The notes under the pieces: model-generated
What the model was told of the DNA's origin: nothing
Databases searched by the model: none
The model's input: the letters and a program-made list of their open reading frames with translations, nothing else
Shown: positions 42,101 to 56,200 of the stretch, one piece after another
How positions within the stretch are numbered: the stretch's first letter is position 1
Layout of the letters: the number at the start of each line of letters is the position of its first letter
Program-made: the position numbers and the translations under genes
DNA from: Ypsolopha sequella
Lineage: Eukaryota > Arthropoda > Insecta > Lepidoptera > Ypsolophidae
Direction of reading: 5' to 3'
DNA: 64,000 nt
NCBI GenBank assembly: GCA_934047225.1
Contig: OW203983.1
Location: forward strand, 1,116,001-1,180,000

Positions 42101-45100
42101 CAACTAACGCGCACCACGCCTCTGTGCACTAGCACTAAGATCCAGCTGTGCTGGAACTATCGATGTCAGTATCGATTTGAGATCAATATGTACCGCGTGA
42201 CGTCTCAGCTTAGAAAAATATCCTTCCGGGTTAAAATGAGTTCTTGCTCAGTGAAATGGTGTGGAAAGTTGTCTCGAAAGTCGAATTACCAAAAAGATGG
42301 CATAACATTCCACCGGTAAGTTAAAACTAATAAGATTTATTTTTATTACACCAGTCTTACAGAGGTCAACTTATAATGGTCCTCTGACGAAGAAACCAAT
42401 ACATTATCATATACAATTCGAAATACTTAGGCAGTACATTGAAGTCTTTTTGAAATATCTCTTTCTCTCACTGCATAAATCAAAAGAAGTAAATAAATAG
42501 TTAAGCAATTATAAAATTTGGTGCGCCACAAAAAAACAGCATTTAAATAATTTGGTCAGCGTACAAAGATTTTGTTTGCAATAAAAAAAATCAGGCAACA
42601 ATCTTTGTTCCGCAAATAATTTCATCATAAATAGGCAGCTTACAATAATATGAGTTTGCATAATAAACATTCAGTCCGCAAAATAACTACTTGATCAGCA
42701 AGATTTCATGATTGATCAGCAGAGAAAACATGTCTATTCAAAAAATAGGTTGAATATATTCCAAAACCGAATCAGAGCCCCACGACTCCATACAGTCTTG
42801 TGGGTACTACCCCTAGAGTGTATATAAAAAGCCGTAGGCGTGGGAGAAGGGCCTTCGGCCACCAGCCTCAGCCACTACGGCTCGCACGGGTGCCTATGCT
42901 TTGTTACGCAAGGACGAAGGGGCTGCACTTTCCGCAATGCCGAAGCAATTGCAAAATGAAAAATGAATTTTTTTGCTTACCCTCTAAGTTCTTACCAAAA
43001 TTTTATTAAACAGGAGCACCTCATTGCAGCTTATATAATTAATATGTGGTACAAAAATAATTACAGCCATCCAGAATGACATAAATTGCTGACTGATTTT
43101 GAAATGTTTGCTGGCCATGAGTTGCTGATCAATATGTCTGCTCACAGATTATACTTTTGTGCTTACAAAAATACCAATACTATGCGAACCACTTAAATAA
43201 TACCCTAAATCAAATAGTCGTCCTTTTCTGTCGAAAGCACGTGCAACGGTAGTGATGTGCTTTTTCGATTCTTTTTGTTATTTTTGGCAAACTATATTAA
43301 ATAATTAGGGTCTAGTAATAATTGTGATGTGTTTACATATTTTTCTGTGTACCAGTTTCGAGATAAGGAGGGGGACTTACGAATTTTTGTCTTTTTTTAA
43401 ATATTTCTCGAAACCAGTGCGAGTAAATACAAAAAAGTATATACTTTTACAACCAACTTTTTAATATCTACAATCTGATACTAATATTGTGTTTTTAGAA
43501 TAATATTTTTTATTTTTCTCACTTTTGTTTTAGAAATATTTTGAACTATTTAAAATTTTTCATATATTTTTTTATATATATTGTATATATTTATTTGTAG
43601 TTTTAATAATTAAAAAATGATAAACTTTATATTCCTTCGATATATTTCGGCCTCATCAGTGAGGCCGTCATCAGTCGAGTGATATATATAATAATATATA
43701 TAATAAATATCAATATATTTATTATAACTATAAATTGTTTCATTATTTGCAATATATAGGTACATTATCTCAGGTTATTGGTGTAAAGTCGTCAAAGTCG
43801 CATGAAGTTCGCTCAATAAGACAGCGCTTCAATCTATGAGTCTAGGCTTGGTGCAGTCATGACATGATCTAGGAGTCTATTATACACTCTCCGACCCATT
43901 ATGTGCGTGATTTTCCCTGATTTTGCGAGACTGCAACTTCAGCATCAAATCAGCAGAGGTCAAATCAATAGTAGAGGAAAGATAAAAATGGCGGTTACTC
44001 CACCGACAAGAGCGTAAAGATAGATAGAAAGATAGAAAATTTAAATGTAGGTGCATGGCATTCTAGGCCCATGAACTCGTGACTGAATTACCCGAACGAG
44101 GCTCAAATGTAGGTGCATGGTGTTCTGGGGCCATGAGCTCGTCACTGAATTACGTGAACGAGGCTTAAATGCTAAGGAACTTAAAGCGACATCCGGAATA
44201 GAAGAGCTTGTATGACTAGATTGATGGACCTGGAAGAGGCAAAAGAGGTTGAAATCTGTAGTTACTGCATACTCTCTGGGAGACAGGTGTGTGTGATATA
44301 ATTATCTCAAAGACTAACTCTTGAGTTCAGTGATGAGACCCAACTTGAGCTTCTCAGTGGAGACAGCGAGGCAGTTCCCGATGACGAGCACGTCGGGCTC
44401 AGTGGCGAGCCTCGCTTCGAGCTCGCTATGCTTCTTGAGTGCCAGCTCGAGGTCTGTAAGAGTCCACGCCAGCAGCTGCCGGAGCGTCTTCTCGCACTTC
44501 CACAGGTAGTGGTACGGCCGCCAGCGCTTCACTAGCGCGTTCACCTCCTGGAATTGTCGATATATTACTGTTAATAAATGTATATTTTATTTTTACCATT
44601 AAAAAATTGCTTTTCAGTATATCCGGTGTAAATGGACAGGTATAGTACCTGGACGACCGAGCACCACTCGATCAAAATACTTTGAGGACAAATACGTACG
44701 TAAAAAAAAAGGATAAACATACAAATCTTCGAGAACATGTAGGAAAACGAAAAAGTTTAAAATATTACAAACCTACCCCTGCTTTGCGTTTTCCAGGTAT
44801 TTTTTTTACAAGCATAATGAATAATGGATGACATTTCTTTTGGCACCGCCATCGGCCTGCGGCTAGGCACGATCTTAGCACATCCACATCGCTGCCCCTG
44901 TGGATCCGACGTTGACCAATACGGCCACCACGGGCTCTCGTGTCGACGCAGCGCTGACCGTCTCTCCCGCCATGCCAGCCTAAATGACATCATCCGGAGG
45001 GCCCTTGTCACCGTCAATACACCGTGCACTCTTGAGCCAAAGGGGATTGTACGAGACGATGGCAAGAGGCCTGATGGTATGTCATTAATTCCTTGGAAAC

Positions 45101-48100
45101 ATGGGCGTCCGCTAGTGTGGGATGCTACATGCGTCGACACACTGGCGGCCTCCCATGTTAGACAAACCTGTAAAGCTGCTGGTGCGGCGGCAGATTCGGC
45201 CGAAAGCAACAAACGGCGCATATATGTCAGCTTAGATAGATGCTACATGTTTATGCCGTTTGGCGTCGAGACTTTGGGCCCGTGGGGTCCAGAGGCAAGA
45301 AAATTATTTAAGGAACTGTCATCGCGCCTGGTCAACGTCTCGGGTGACCAGAGGGCTGGTGCTTACCTCGGCCAGAGAATAAGTCTGGCCATCCAGAGAG
45401 GTAATGTAGCCAGCATTCTGGGCACCTTACCAAGGGACAGCGATCTGGATCCAGTTTTTTATTTGTAATAGATTTATTTTATTTATAGGATAGTTTTAAG
45501 TTGTTATTATGTTATATAAGTTTTTGTCTTTTGAATAAAAGTAATAAAATTAAAAAAATATATATATAGGTAATTAATAATAATTCTATTTCATGCACTT
45601 TTTGTCGTTTTATTTTCTTGGATCCCCTACGTTTATATCACTATAGACACATAAGAAGTTTTTAAATGTTTTTTTTGGAATGTCTTTGACTGTATTGCTA
45701 AGCGATAGTGCCAATAGGAATCTTATTAGCACTAAATTTGACACAAAGAAACACGCAAAAATGCTCAATCTTGTACGAAGGCAAGACAAGGTAGGTGATT
45801 TGCTCGTCATTAACAGCATGTACCAACTCACAGATCACGACAGAGATGACACTAGATCGATTTTTCGCTCCTTAAAGCCCCTAGCTACAAAATTTAATTC
45901 CCGAGGGTGTGTCGGTAACCCGCGTTTCACCGACTATCATTACGTCCCAACGTGGTGAGCCCTATTGCCGTACTTTTCCTTCACCGTTCAGCAAGTGTTA
46001 AGAAAGAACACATACTAGGTATGCACATAAATTCCAAAATACTCGTTGGTGCATGCCCGACCGGAGATCGAACCTGGATCTCAAGATTGAGAGGCCAGCG
46101 TTCTTCCCCTGAACTACCTCTGTTTTTAGGGTTCCGTAGTACCTAAAAGGTACAAAAGGATCCGGTGAGACTGAGACGAAAAATATGAAAAAAATTACGA
46201 TATATAAAATGTTGAACATAAATGAGAAACATAAAAAAAAAGTAAAATAGATGAAAAAAAGTATAAAAATACAATATGGGTATCAAATTGTAGGTATTTG
46301 TAGCTAATTGAAAAAATATTCATTCTGGCTATACTCAAGAAATCCTCGATAAACCACAAAAAATGTATGTCCCCTTTAGCTCCAAAACTGATGGACCGAA
46401 AAATATGAAAAAATCATGGTAATTTGTGCTTACGCAAAAATTACAGGAAAAATTCACGAAAACAAAAACAAACGAAAAGCTAATAACAAATAATGTACGA
46501 GGTTTGGAGTTCGAATGTTGAAAATTCCGCTGAATTGTCATAGAAAAAAGCAGGTGTTTGTGACGTCTTTGTAGGTTTGATCTCAATGAGACTTTGCACA
46601 CATCTTTAGATAGGATACTTGTATATGAAGCTGAATTTTGAAATAACACAACACAGTTAAAATTAAGACTCTTTTTATAATCCTTCCATCAGCCCGTATT
46701 CGTCCACTGCTGGACACAGGCCTCCCCAAAATGACGCCAAGGGCGGTCCTCAGGCATCCTCATCCAGCCGCCACCCGCAACGCCCTTCATATCGTCAGTC
46801 CAGCGGGCACGAGGGCGGCCTACGCTGCGCTTTGCTGTACGTGGTCTCCATTCCAATGCCTTACGCCCCCAACGGTTATCACGTCGGCGACAGATATGGC
46901 CAGTCCACTGCCACTTCAACTTACTGATTCGGCAGGCTATGTCGGTCACCTTCGTTCTCTGACGGATATCTCCGTTTTGGATTTTATGCATCAGAGATCT
47001 TTTTATAATTCCCATACAAAACTAAAAATAAATGTTTTTCTTTTATAATTTAGTTCGGGTAATGTGTTTTGAAAAAGTTAAATAATGCAGTCAATTGACG
47101 AACACATTAGAAAAATCATCTAGTATACATTGGATAATGAGTTGTAAATGATAATATCACGAATATGAGACTGGCGTTTATTGTTGTCTACATTCTATAG
47201 GTAAGATAATCAATCTGCCTTTAGAATGGTTTGTAATTCTTCTCAAAGAAGTAATTATGGCAACATTAAAAAGTATGTATGTTTCATTATGATGATCATC
47301 TTTGTAAGAACAACAAAAAACATACCGTCACGATATATGAGGGTGTCCTCTTTTCACCCATCATTTTACATCCCCTTATCCCCATACTCCGGGCACAAAT
47401 ACACGCTTGTTAGGTAATGCATGTTTAGCTCACATCGTTCAGCAAGTGGTAAGTACATACCTATAGGTAAATGTAGCATGCAGCACGCTCGATCGACTGT
47501 GGTCGACCCGGGCGTCCTACCGACTCAATGATCGCGATCCTTAACAACACACTAACCGTCTTAACGTTCTGCGTGCAGCTGGAGAGCAGCGACAATGTCT
47601 TCCCGACCTCCTTGTTCTCCATCACATGATTGTAGAAGTTCTTCTGTTGGAAGGGGAACTGCGGCTTCTCCTCTGACTCGAGCCGGTAGTGCTTCTTCCG
47701 TCTCGCCTTAGCGTTGTCCATTAGCTTCAGTGACTTGTGGGTGAGCGTCAGCGGCGCCGTCACCGAGTGGACCTGTTCATCCAATTTGGTCACCACGCCG
47801 ACCAACTGGTGCGACTGACGGCCAGCCAGCTTCTTCCAGCTCACCTGAGAGGGGGACGTGAGGGGGGGTGGGGCGGGAGACAACCGGCGACATTCATTGG
47901 TGTACGAAGCGGGATTGTTCGAAACGTAATTTAAATAAAGTTTGTGCACGGAAATGAAATATTTTATAACCAGGCAACGTAAGAGATAAGCGTTTCAAGT
48001 GTACGCACAAAGGAGTGTTTGACAAATACACAGACAGACACACAGACACGTGCAAACGAGACACAAAACATTTAACATCACACGTTGTGGAAAGAAAACA

Positions 48101-51100
48101 GAAATTTCCTATTAGTAAACATGCTTTTACTTACAACGAATAAGTGGTCTAATAAATACTAACGCAGATTTTATCTTTTAGGGCTTTACAATTATAGACA
48201 CAGAGAGAAACGAATAAGTTACACAACTAGTAGGTATTTTGTATTCTTAGATTGCTGTCAAAAAACGGATACCTAATAAAGCGAACCTCCTCTAATTTTC
48301 GTCTATCGACGGCATAATTTAAGAAGGGTGAATTTAATTGGGACACCAGCACTGACTGATCCCGTACTTCTCTTTTTTATTATATGTACGTATGTATATT
48401 AAATAATACCCTAACTGACTGATCTATCAACTTCGTACCAAACGGCTGAACCTTGGAACATGAAATCTGTACAGTAGGTTACTTGTACTTATAACATAGA
48501 CATCCGTAAAAATGGCTTTTAGGGAATTTCCGGGATCCTCGCGAGCAACACTGTGGGACGTCCACTGGAGTCTTCACGACTCATTCTCCAATATAACTCT
48601 GACATCCATAGAGAAACTACTCCTAAAGAGGTGCAATGACACTTGGACAGTTTGAAACAAACTCTGCCAAATTTTTCACGCTCTCTTATTGGCTAAGCTA
48701 ACAACATGTAGTGATAGAAATAGAGAATCTTCGATAAGTGGGAGTGAGACGTGTATAGTCAAATCGGACGTTACGGCTCCATCCCCGGGGCTGGTAGTTT
48801 GATGGTGATGTCATACCCTGGATCCCTTGCCGCCGGTCCACTGCGCCACGCCCTTGCTCAGGCCGCTGATGTGTCTCCCTGCGAGTACCAGCGCCTCCTG
48901 GATCTCGTCCAGGGTCGGACTCACCGACACGTTAGGGATCAGCAGCGCCGCTTGCAGCAGGAACAGCGGCTTCTTCTGCTTACCTGCAATGTTTTAGTAC
49001 TAAGAGTATGATGGGTACGATTAGCACTTTCAACTGTGAAATTAATCACGTTTTATGTATATCGTCACGACATAAATCCCCGAGGGGGTGTCAGAGATAT
49101 TCCAGAGTGTGAACTGTGAAAGTATAAGTCACAGTCCATACTCGGTACATCTTCATTTCACCGACGATTATTACGTCCCAACGTGCTGGGTGGTTTTTCT
49201 GGCACAAATACACGCTTTTTAGGACATGCAGGTTTCCTTACGATATTTTCCTTCACCGCTCAACAAGTGTTAGGTAAATATCATGTACATAAATTCTGAA
49301 AAACTCATTGGTGCCTGCCCGACCGGGGGTTGAACAAACATTCATAATGTCGGAGGAAAGAAATATATGATGCGCCAGTGGAAGGTAAAGCTCGACCAGG
49401 CAGCACTAGGACGCTTGCTGATAAAATTAGCAACATACATGGAGAAGGGCCAAGTGAGAAGCATCAGGTATAGAACAGCTTGTTTGACTAAATTTATACA
49501 AGTGGTTGTAGCGAAAGAGGACGTAGCAGGTGGAAGTCAGTGATCTACGCCTATTTCCAGCGTGAATATATGTATGTCTAGGAAAGATTTATTTAATTAT
49601 TTATTTATTTATTATTTATACAGCATTACAGATAGATATCCATTGCACTGTATAATTAAGTTTTTACAAATACAAATAAAAACATTCACAAACATATAGT
49701 TTACACATAACATTAAAATTCAACATACTATGGCAAAACAAAATAATTAATCTAACAGTTTAAATGTAGGGACATAGTCAGAGAAGCCTCTTTCTCACAG
49801 AACCTTAAGCACTCTCGCATACATCCATCAATCTGTCAAAAAATAAGTCACACTCTGGCACTGAGGTCAAGAGAGCGTTAATTAAGCTTCGTAGTCCCAC
49901 AGACTCGAGGTGTGCTACGGTATTGGTGGTAGGCACTGACAGTAGTCGATGCGATCGTGCTCGGGTGTATTTATTAGGAGCAAACAGCCTACAGACTTGC
50001 TCCACCATCGCTGGGCAATCGGTGTCGCCACGTAATATGCGACATGTGGTCAACATTAACTCACATGTACGCCTTACTTCAAGGGAGTTGAGTCCTAACA
50101 TTCCTAGCAAGTACATAGTAGGATATAGAAAAGGATAGTATCCATATTTTTTCTTAAAGAGAAACCTCAAGAATGATTTCTGAGTCTTTTCTAACATAAG
50201 AGCATAAGATTTTTCGTGAGGGCTCCATATAATAGAGCTAATCTCAATTTTGCTTCTTACAAGAGCAGTAAAGAGGAGCTGAATGATTTTTGTGTCGTGG
50301 AAGTCTATTCATTACAAGAATGCCTTGCCGAACAGGAATACCAAATAGAGAGTGGTGACGTACAGTCGACAACATATACAGGTACCCAGGCCCAGCGCAA
50401 ACCTTACGAACCTAAGACCCACATATGAGTGATGAGATGAGATGAGCAATACTCAGTCAATACAGACACAGCTGCACTATTGATTAAGTATTCTTCATCT
50501 CATCAATCACTCGTCAGTAGGTCTTAGGAATAAAGTGTTTGCGCTGGGCCTGGTTACTTATTATTTTTGTTGACTGTACCTTCGTCCCCCGCGCCGTCCG
50601 GGTCCCCGGAGAACTGCTTGATGATGAGGTCGAGCGTCCGCCGCGTCACTCGGATCAGCACGTCGATCACCTTCCTACTGTAGTAGCGGCGCATCTCGCT
50701 CACCGCGTTCTTCACCATCTCCTGTAAGTATAGGGACATCCTGCAGGACTACTAATCGCTAAATCGTTGTTTCGATTTTTCGGGTAATTTTTTAGCCGCA
50801 ATACTCCCAGCTCAATCGTCCGGTAATTCAAGTACCCTAAAGGTTTCGTGCCGATTAATCGAATCGAGACGTCGACTCGTTCATCGACTTGACCTGACCG
50901 CTCGTTGGTCTCCCATCTCTACAGCAACAATACCTGGATGCTTCATGCTCTTGGAGCGTCCTCCCTGCAACGTGAGCAGTCAATGCGGACTCCCGAAGCA
51001 GTCCCACACCGCGGATGAGTCCTGCTGACCGCTCGATGTCGACTCGTTCATCGCCTTCACCTGACCGCTCATTGGACTCTCATCTACCTACAGCAACAAT

Positions 51101-53180
51101 ACCTGCATGCCCTTGGAGAGTCCTCCCTGCGCCGTGAGCAGTCGATGCGGACTTTCAAAGCACTCCCACACGGCGGACCAGTCCTGTTGACCGCTTGACG
51201 TAGACTCGTTCATCGACGATGCCTGACCGCTCATTTGACTCTCATCTACAACAAATATTTTATGAACATATGAAACTTACTCGTATTTAAGAGGCTATAT
51301 AAATTTAATTTATGTACTCCCATACTGCAATAAAGTAATGACCACAACAAAAGCGGTTTTATAAGTACCTAAATTTGACCAATGTTATAATATTACATTA
51401 TAACACCGCAATTCTGCGCTGTGATTGGCAAAATTTATTATAAAGAGAACCAATCACAAGCAACAAAGGTATGTCTTAATGTAGTAAGCCACGCCTCTTT
51501 ACCACGCTTCTGATTGGTCTCGGGCAACAAAATTCTAATTCCATCATGACGAGTATCATGACGAGTGCTCTTTTTCTCAATTTTCGTGAAATTGTTTTTA
51601 ATGGTCGTAGATATATTGTGTGCAAATGGACATAATTAGACATTGGGACACTCGTGCAAATCTATTAATTGTGTCCCTATGTCTCACATTATGTCACAGT
51701 CAAAGCTTTCAAAAGTAAAGATAAGCCCTTACATGACATGACAGCCCCAAAATTTTGTTTGGAATCAGTGCTCATCTGGACACAGTGATAGTTGGACACT
51801 TTAAGTGCCCTTAAAGTTAATCATTTTAACAACTTTAGTAGTCTGATCGGTTTGCTGACATACAAAAATGAAATGCATCATACAAAACCAGCAACTGCAT
51901 TTACCTATTAGAATGCCGTCATTGTCCGGCATTCTACGTAGGTGAAACCAAGAACCCAATACACAAACGAATGAACCAACACCGATACACAGCAGATCGC
52001 ATACAAAACAACATTATCCCCATACCTACACACACGCGACTCCATAATCTGACCTTTAACGACTGTACCCTACGTATCATCAAATCACTCACACCTCCAT
52101 CAACCGACATGAATTACGGACATGGGAGACATTATTCATATGGCCACTTGGAGTTCATTATGAAACTGGACTGAACAAACAACACTGACTGACTGACACG
52201 ACCTGACCTGACTCATAATAATATGATTATTTAACAACTAACTCAAGCCTAAATTTATAATCAAATCCAAATTTACAGTTTAATATAACAAAATATTCAG
52301 GATCGGAGCACTCTGCAAGATAACGCCACCTAGCACCGGCTGACTAAATTCTTCCTTAAAAAAGTCTGATTCATGATTGAAAATGTACTTTTTTATATTT
52401 TTATATCAATAGATGTCAGCGGTTTTCTAACTTTAAATACCTAATAATGTCATATAATATTTTTCTGTTCGCCTGATGACGACCCAACTTAAATGTAGAC
52501 AGTTACTTTCAACGGACTCTGACAGTTTATTGGAATTATTTTAGTTTTATATATCTGTCTATGTCGTATAAAACGAAGCAGCTTTTCTAGCAACTTACAA
52601 CCAGTACTTTTCATCAAAAACACATGGTGGAGGTATGCTTGTGATTAGAGCATGCTCGTAAAAAGTACTTAGCTTTGTGTGTCGGTACTGACCATCGGCG
52701 ATGAGGAATTCAAAGTCAGGATTGACCTCCACGGGCTTGATCTGTTGAGCCGCTTTCTTGACCAGGTCCAGAACTTCCTCGACCGCCTCCTCCACCATCA
52801 GGCTCTTTCTGTTCAGCTCCACGCACGCGTTGCTGCACACATTAACACATTACATACACTCACATTTTCAATAATCACAGCCGTAATGTGCATATTTTGT
52901 CCCTTCTATTTAATATCATTAGGAATCCACTTTCTCCGCCTTATCTTCGCGAACGTTTTGAATACTTAATCTCTAGAGATAGACCCTTGCGTTCTGGGAC
53001 TTCCTCCCTCCTTAAAACCCCTGCACATAATACTTGTTGAATCTATCAGACTGTGGAATGCTCTTCCACATAGCATTCGAGACTTGCGTACTTTAAGAAA
53101 AAGCTGAAGAACATTACCTCTCACTGTCTTAATAGGTAAATATAATATTATATATATCAATATTTATGTATTGTATAATA

Positions 53181-53228
<48 letters not shown>

Positions 53229-53265
53229 TTATTATAAAGAATATATATATATATTTTATTATAAA

Positions 53266-53299
<34 letters not shown>

Positions 53300-56200
53300 T
53301 TTTTTTTCTTTTTTTTTGTATTTGTATTTTATAGTGTGTATTAATAGTAAGTATTTGAATACTATATTATTGCTATTTTTATGTTATATATATTTATATT
53401 TTAAATTTGCATCAATCTCCTTGTGCACTTGTATGATTACTCGTTTAAATCATTTTTTTTTTTGTTTATTCCTGTTGGTTTTGCTGGAAGAAATCTCTTC
53501 TTAGAGATAAGCACGCCAATGTGCATATTGTTTAAATGTAAATATTATGTGTATCCCTGTTTCTGTATATGTGTGTACAATAAAGAATAAAGGAGAATAA
53601 TTGTAGATAATAACGAACACTTGCGTTCAACCAACAAGTACCACGATTCTGGATCACTTTGTCGCCAAGAGACGTGCTTGCTCTGCGTGGTTACTTTTGA
53701 AACTTACTGCAGGGTGGTCCATCTTTTTTTGGGAGCTTTTGCGATGCCAGATTAATTGGCACATTTTCACATGTAGTATGTATCATATACTTATACTAGA
53801 TTTTGCCCGCGGCTCCGCCCGCGTGGTATTCGGTTTTACGTAACAATTTTTCCCACGACAACATTGTTTTTTTTTCGGGTTAAAATGTAGCCTAAGTGTT
53901 AACACGGGGTATAAGCTATCTCCACTCCAAATTTAATCAATATCCGTCCAGCTGTTTCAGCGTGAAGAAATAACAAACATAATAACTCACACACACACAC
54001 ACACACCCTTGTTTGCTGAATCCTAGATGTGAAGCGTTTGATTTACACCCGGTGTAGTACCCAAAAGCGAGACCTCGGTGATCTATGCATATTTTTTACT
54101 ACTTATACATTTTTTAAGCTTGCCTAGTGTTTTCTCACTCTAACTCTATTCCATGGATGTATATCACGTTTACGGCGAAAGATACAAGTGAAAAGGTAAA
54201 AGTGCTAACACACCCAAACCCGAGGGTGAAACATTTTCTGAGATCAAAATAAGAACATTTTCTGAAATCAAAATACTAAGTTAAAATAATATAATTAAAT
54301 AATAATTCAAACAAATAAATATTTGTATATAAAAATTAAAATATTTGAATGCTAGCCTGGCAGATAGCATTGGAACTAACATGTACATGTAACATTTAAC
54401 GTAAACCTTTTGTAACATGCTTTCGGACAAATAAACTTATGATTGATATGAACAGTAACACCAAGTAATATAACACAATGTCATGCAATATACAGACCGC
54501 GCCAAACTTCTAGTCCACTCTGAACACGAGGCGATTCAACTACAAGTTTGGCGCAAACTGTACACTTATTTAACGGCATCTTCAAATGAGTGTAAATACA
54601 CAGACAAAGACGTATTTTAAATAATTTTTTTGTGTTTTCAAGTCTTTTCACTAAAAAGCGATCTCTTCCAGACACGTCTTCGTTAATAATTTTTATTTAT
54701 TCAAAATATTAATAAACTCAAAATTAGGCACCTAAGCAGCTGTGCGCACTGCGAGCATCTTGATAGTATAATATTAGGCATCTAAGCAGCTGTGCGCACT
54801 GCGAGCATCTTGATAGTATAATATTAGGCATCTAAGCAGCTGTGCGCACTGCGAGCATCTTGAAAGTATAATATTAGGCATCTAAACAGCTGTGCGCACT
54901 GCGAGCATCTTGAAAGTATAATATTAGGCATCTAAGCAGCTGTGCGCACTGCGAGCATCTTGAAAGTATAATATTAGGCATCTAAGCAGCTGTGCGCACT
55001 GCGAGCATCTTCATAGTATAATATTAGGCATCTAAGCAGCTGTGCGCACTGCGAGCATCTTGATAGTATAATATTAGGCATCTAAGCATCTGTGCGCACT
55101 GCGAGCATCTTGAAAGTATAATATTAGGCATCTAAGCAGCTGTGGGCACTGCGAGCATCTTGAAAGTATAATATTAGGCATCTAAGCAGCTGTGCGCACT
55201 GCGAGCATCTTGATAGTATAATATTAGGCATCTAAGCAGCTGTGCGCACTGCGAGCATCTTGATAGTATAATATTAGGCATCTAAGCAGCTGTGCGCACT
55301 GCGAGCATCTTGATAGTATAATATTAGGCATCTAAACAGCTGTGCGCACTGCGAGCATCTTGATAGTATAATATTAGGCATCTAAGCAGCTGTGCGCACT
55401 GCGAGCATCTTGATAGTATAATATTAGGCATCTAAGCAGCTGTGCGCACTGCGAGCATCTTGATAGTATAATATTAGGCATCTAAGCAGCTGTGCGCACT
55501 GCGAGCATCTTGATAGTATAATATTAGGCATCTAAGCAGCTGTGCGCACTGCGAGCATCTTGATAGTATAATATTAGGCATCTAAACAGCTGTGCGCGCT
55601 GCGAGCATCTTGATAGTATAATATTAGGCATCTAAGCAGCTGCGCGCGCTGCGAGCATCTTGATAGTATAATATTAGGCATCTAAACAGCTGTGCGCGCT
55701 GCGAGCATCTTGATAGTATAATATTAGGCATCTAAGCAGCTGTGCGCACTGCGAGCATCTTGATAGTATAATATTAGGCATCTAAGCAGCTGTGCGCACT
55801 GCGAGCATCTTGATAGTATAATATTAGGCATCTAAACAGCTGTGCGCGCTGCGAGCATCTTGATAGTATAATATTAGGCATCTAAGCAGCTGTGCGCACT
55901 GCGAGCATCTTGATAGTATAATATTAGGCATCTAAGCAGCTGTGCGCACTGCGAGCATCTTGATAGTATAATATTAGGCATCTAAACAGCAGTGCGCACT
56001 GCGAGCATCTTGATAGTATAATATTAGGCATCTAAGCAGCTGTGCGCACTGCGAGCATCTTGATAGTATAATATTAGGCATCTAAACAGCTGTGCGCACT
56101 GCGAGCATCTTGATAGTATAATATTAGGCATCTAAGCAGCTGTGCGCACTGCGAGCATCTTGATAGTATAATATTAGGCATCTAAGCAGCTGTGCGCGCT

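Noticed and set aside
45680..45958. Host gene exon
   Set aside because: No splice context or family match, and its end lies in a SINE.
50934..51083. Mutually exclusive alternative exon
   Set aside because: It has an in-frame stop and the wrong length phase, so it cannot give a working protein; a poison-exon role remains open.
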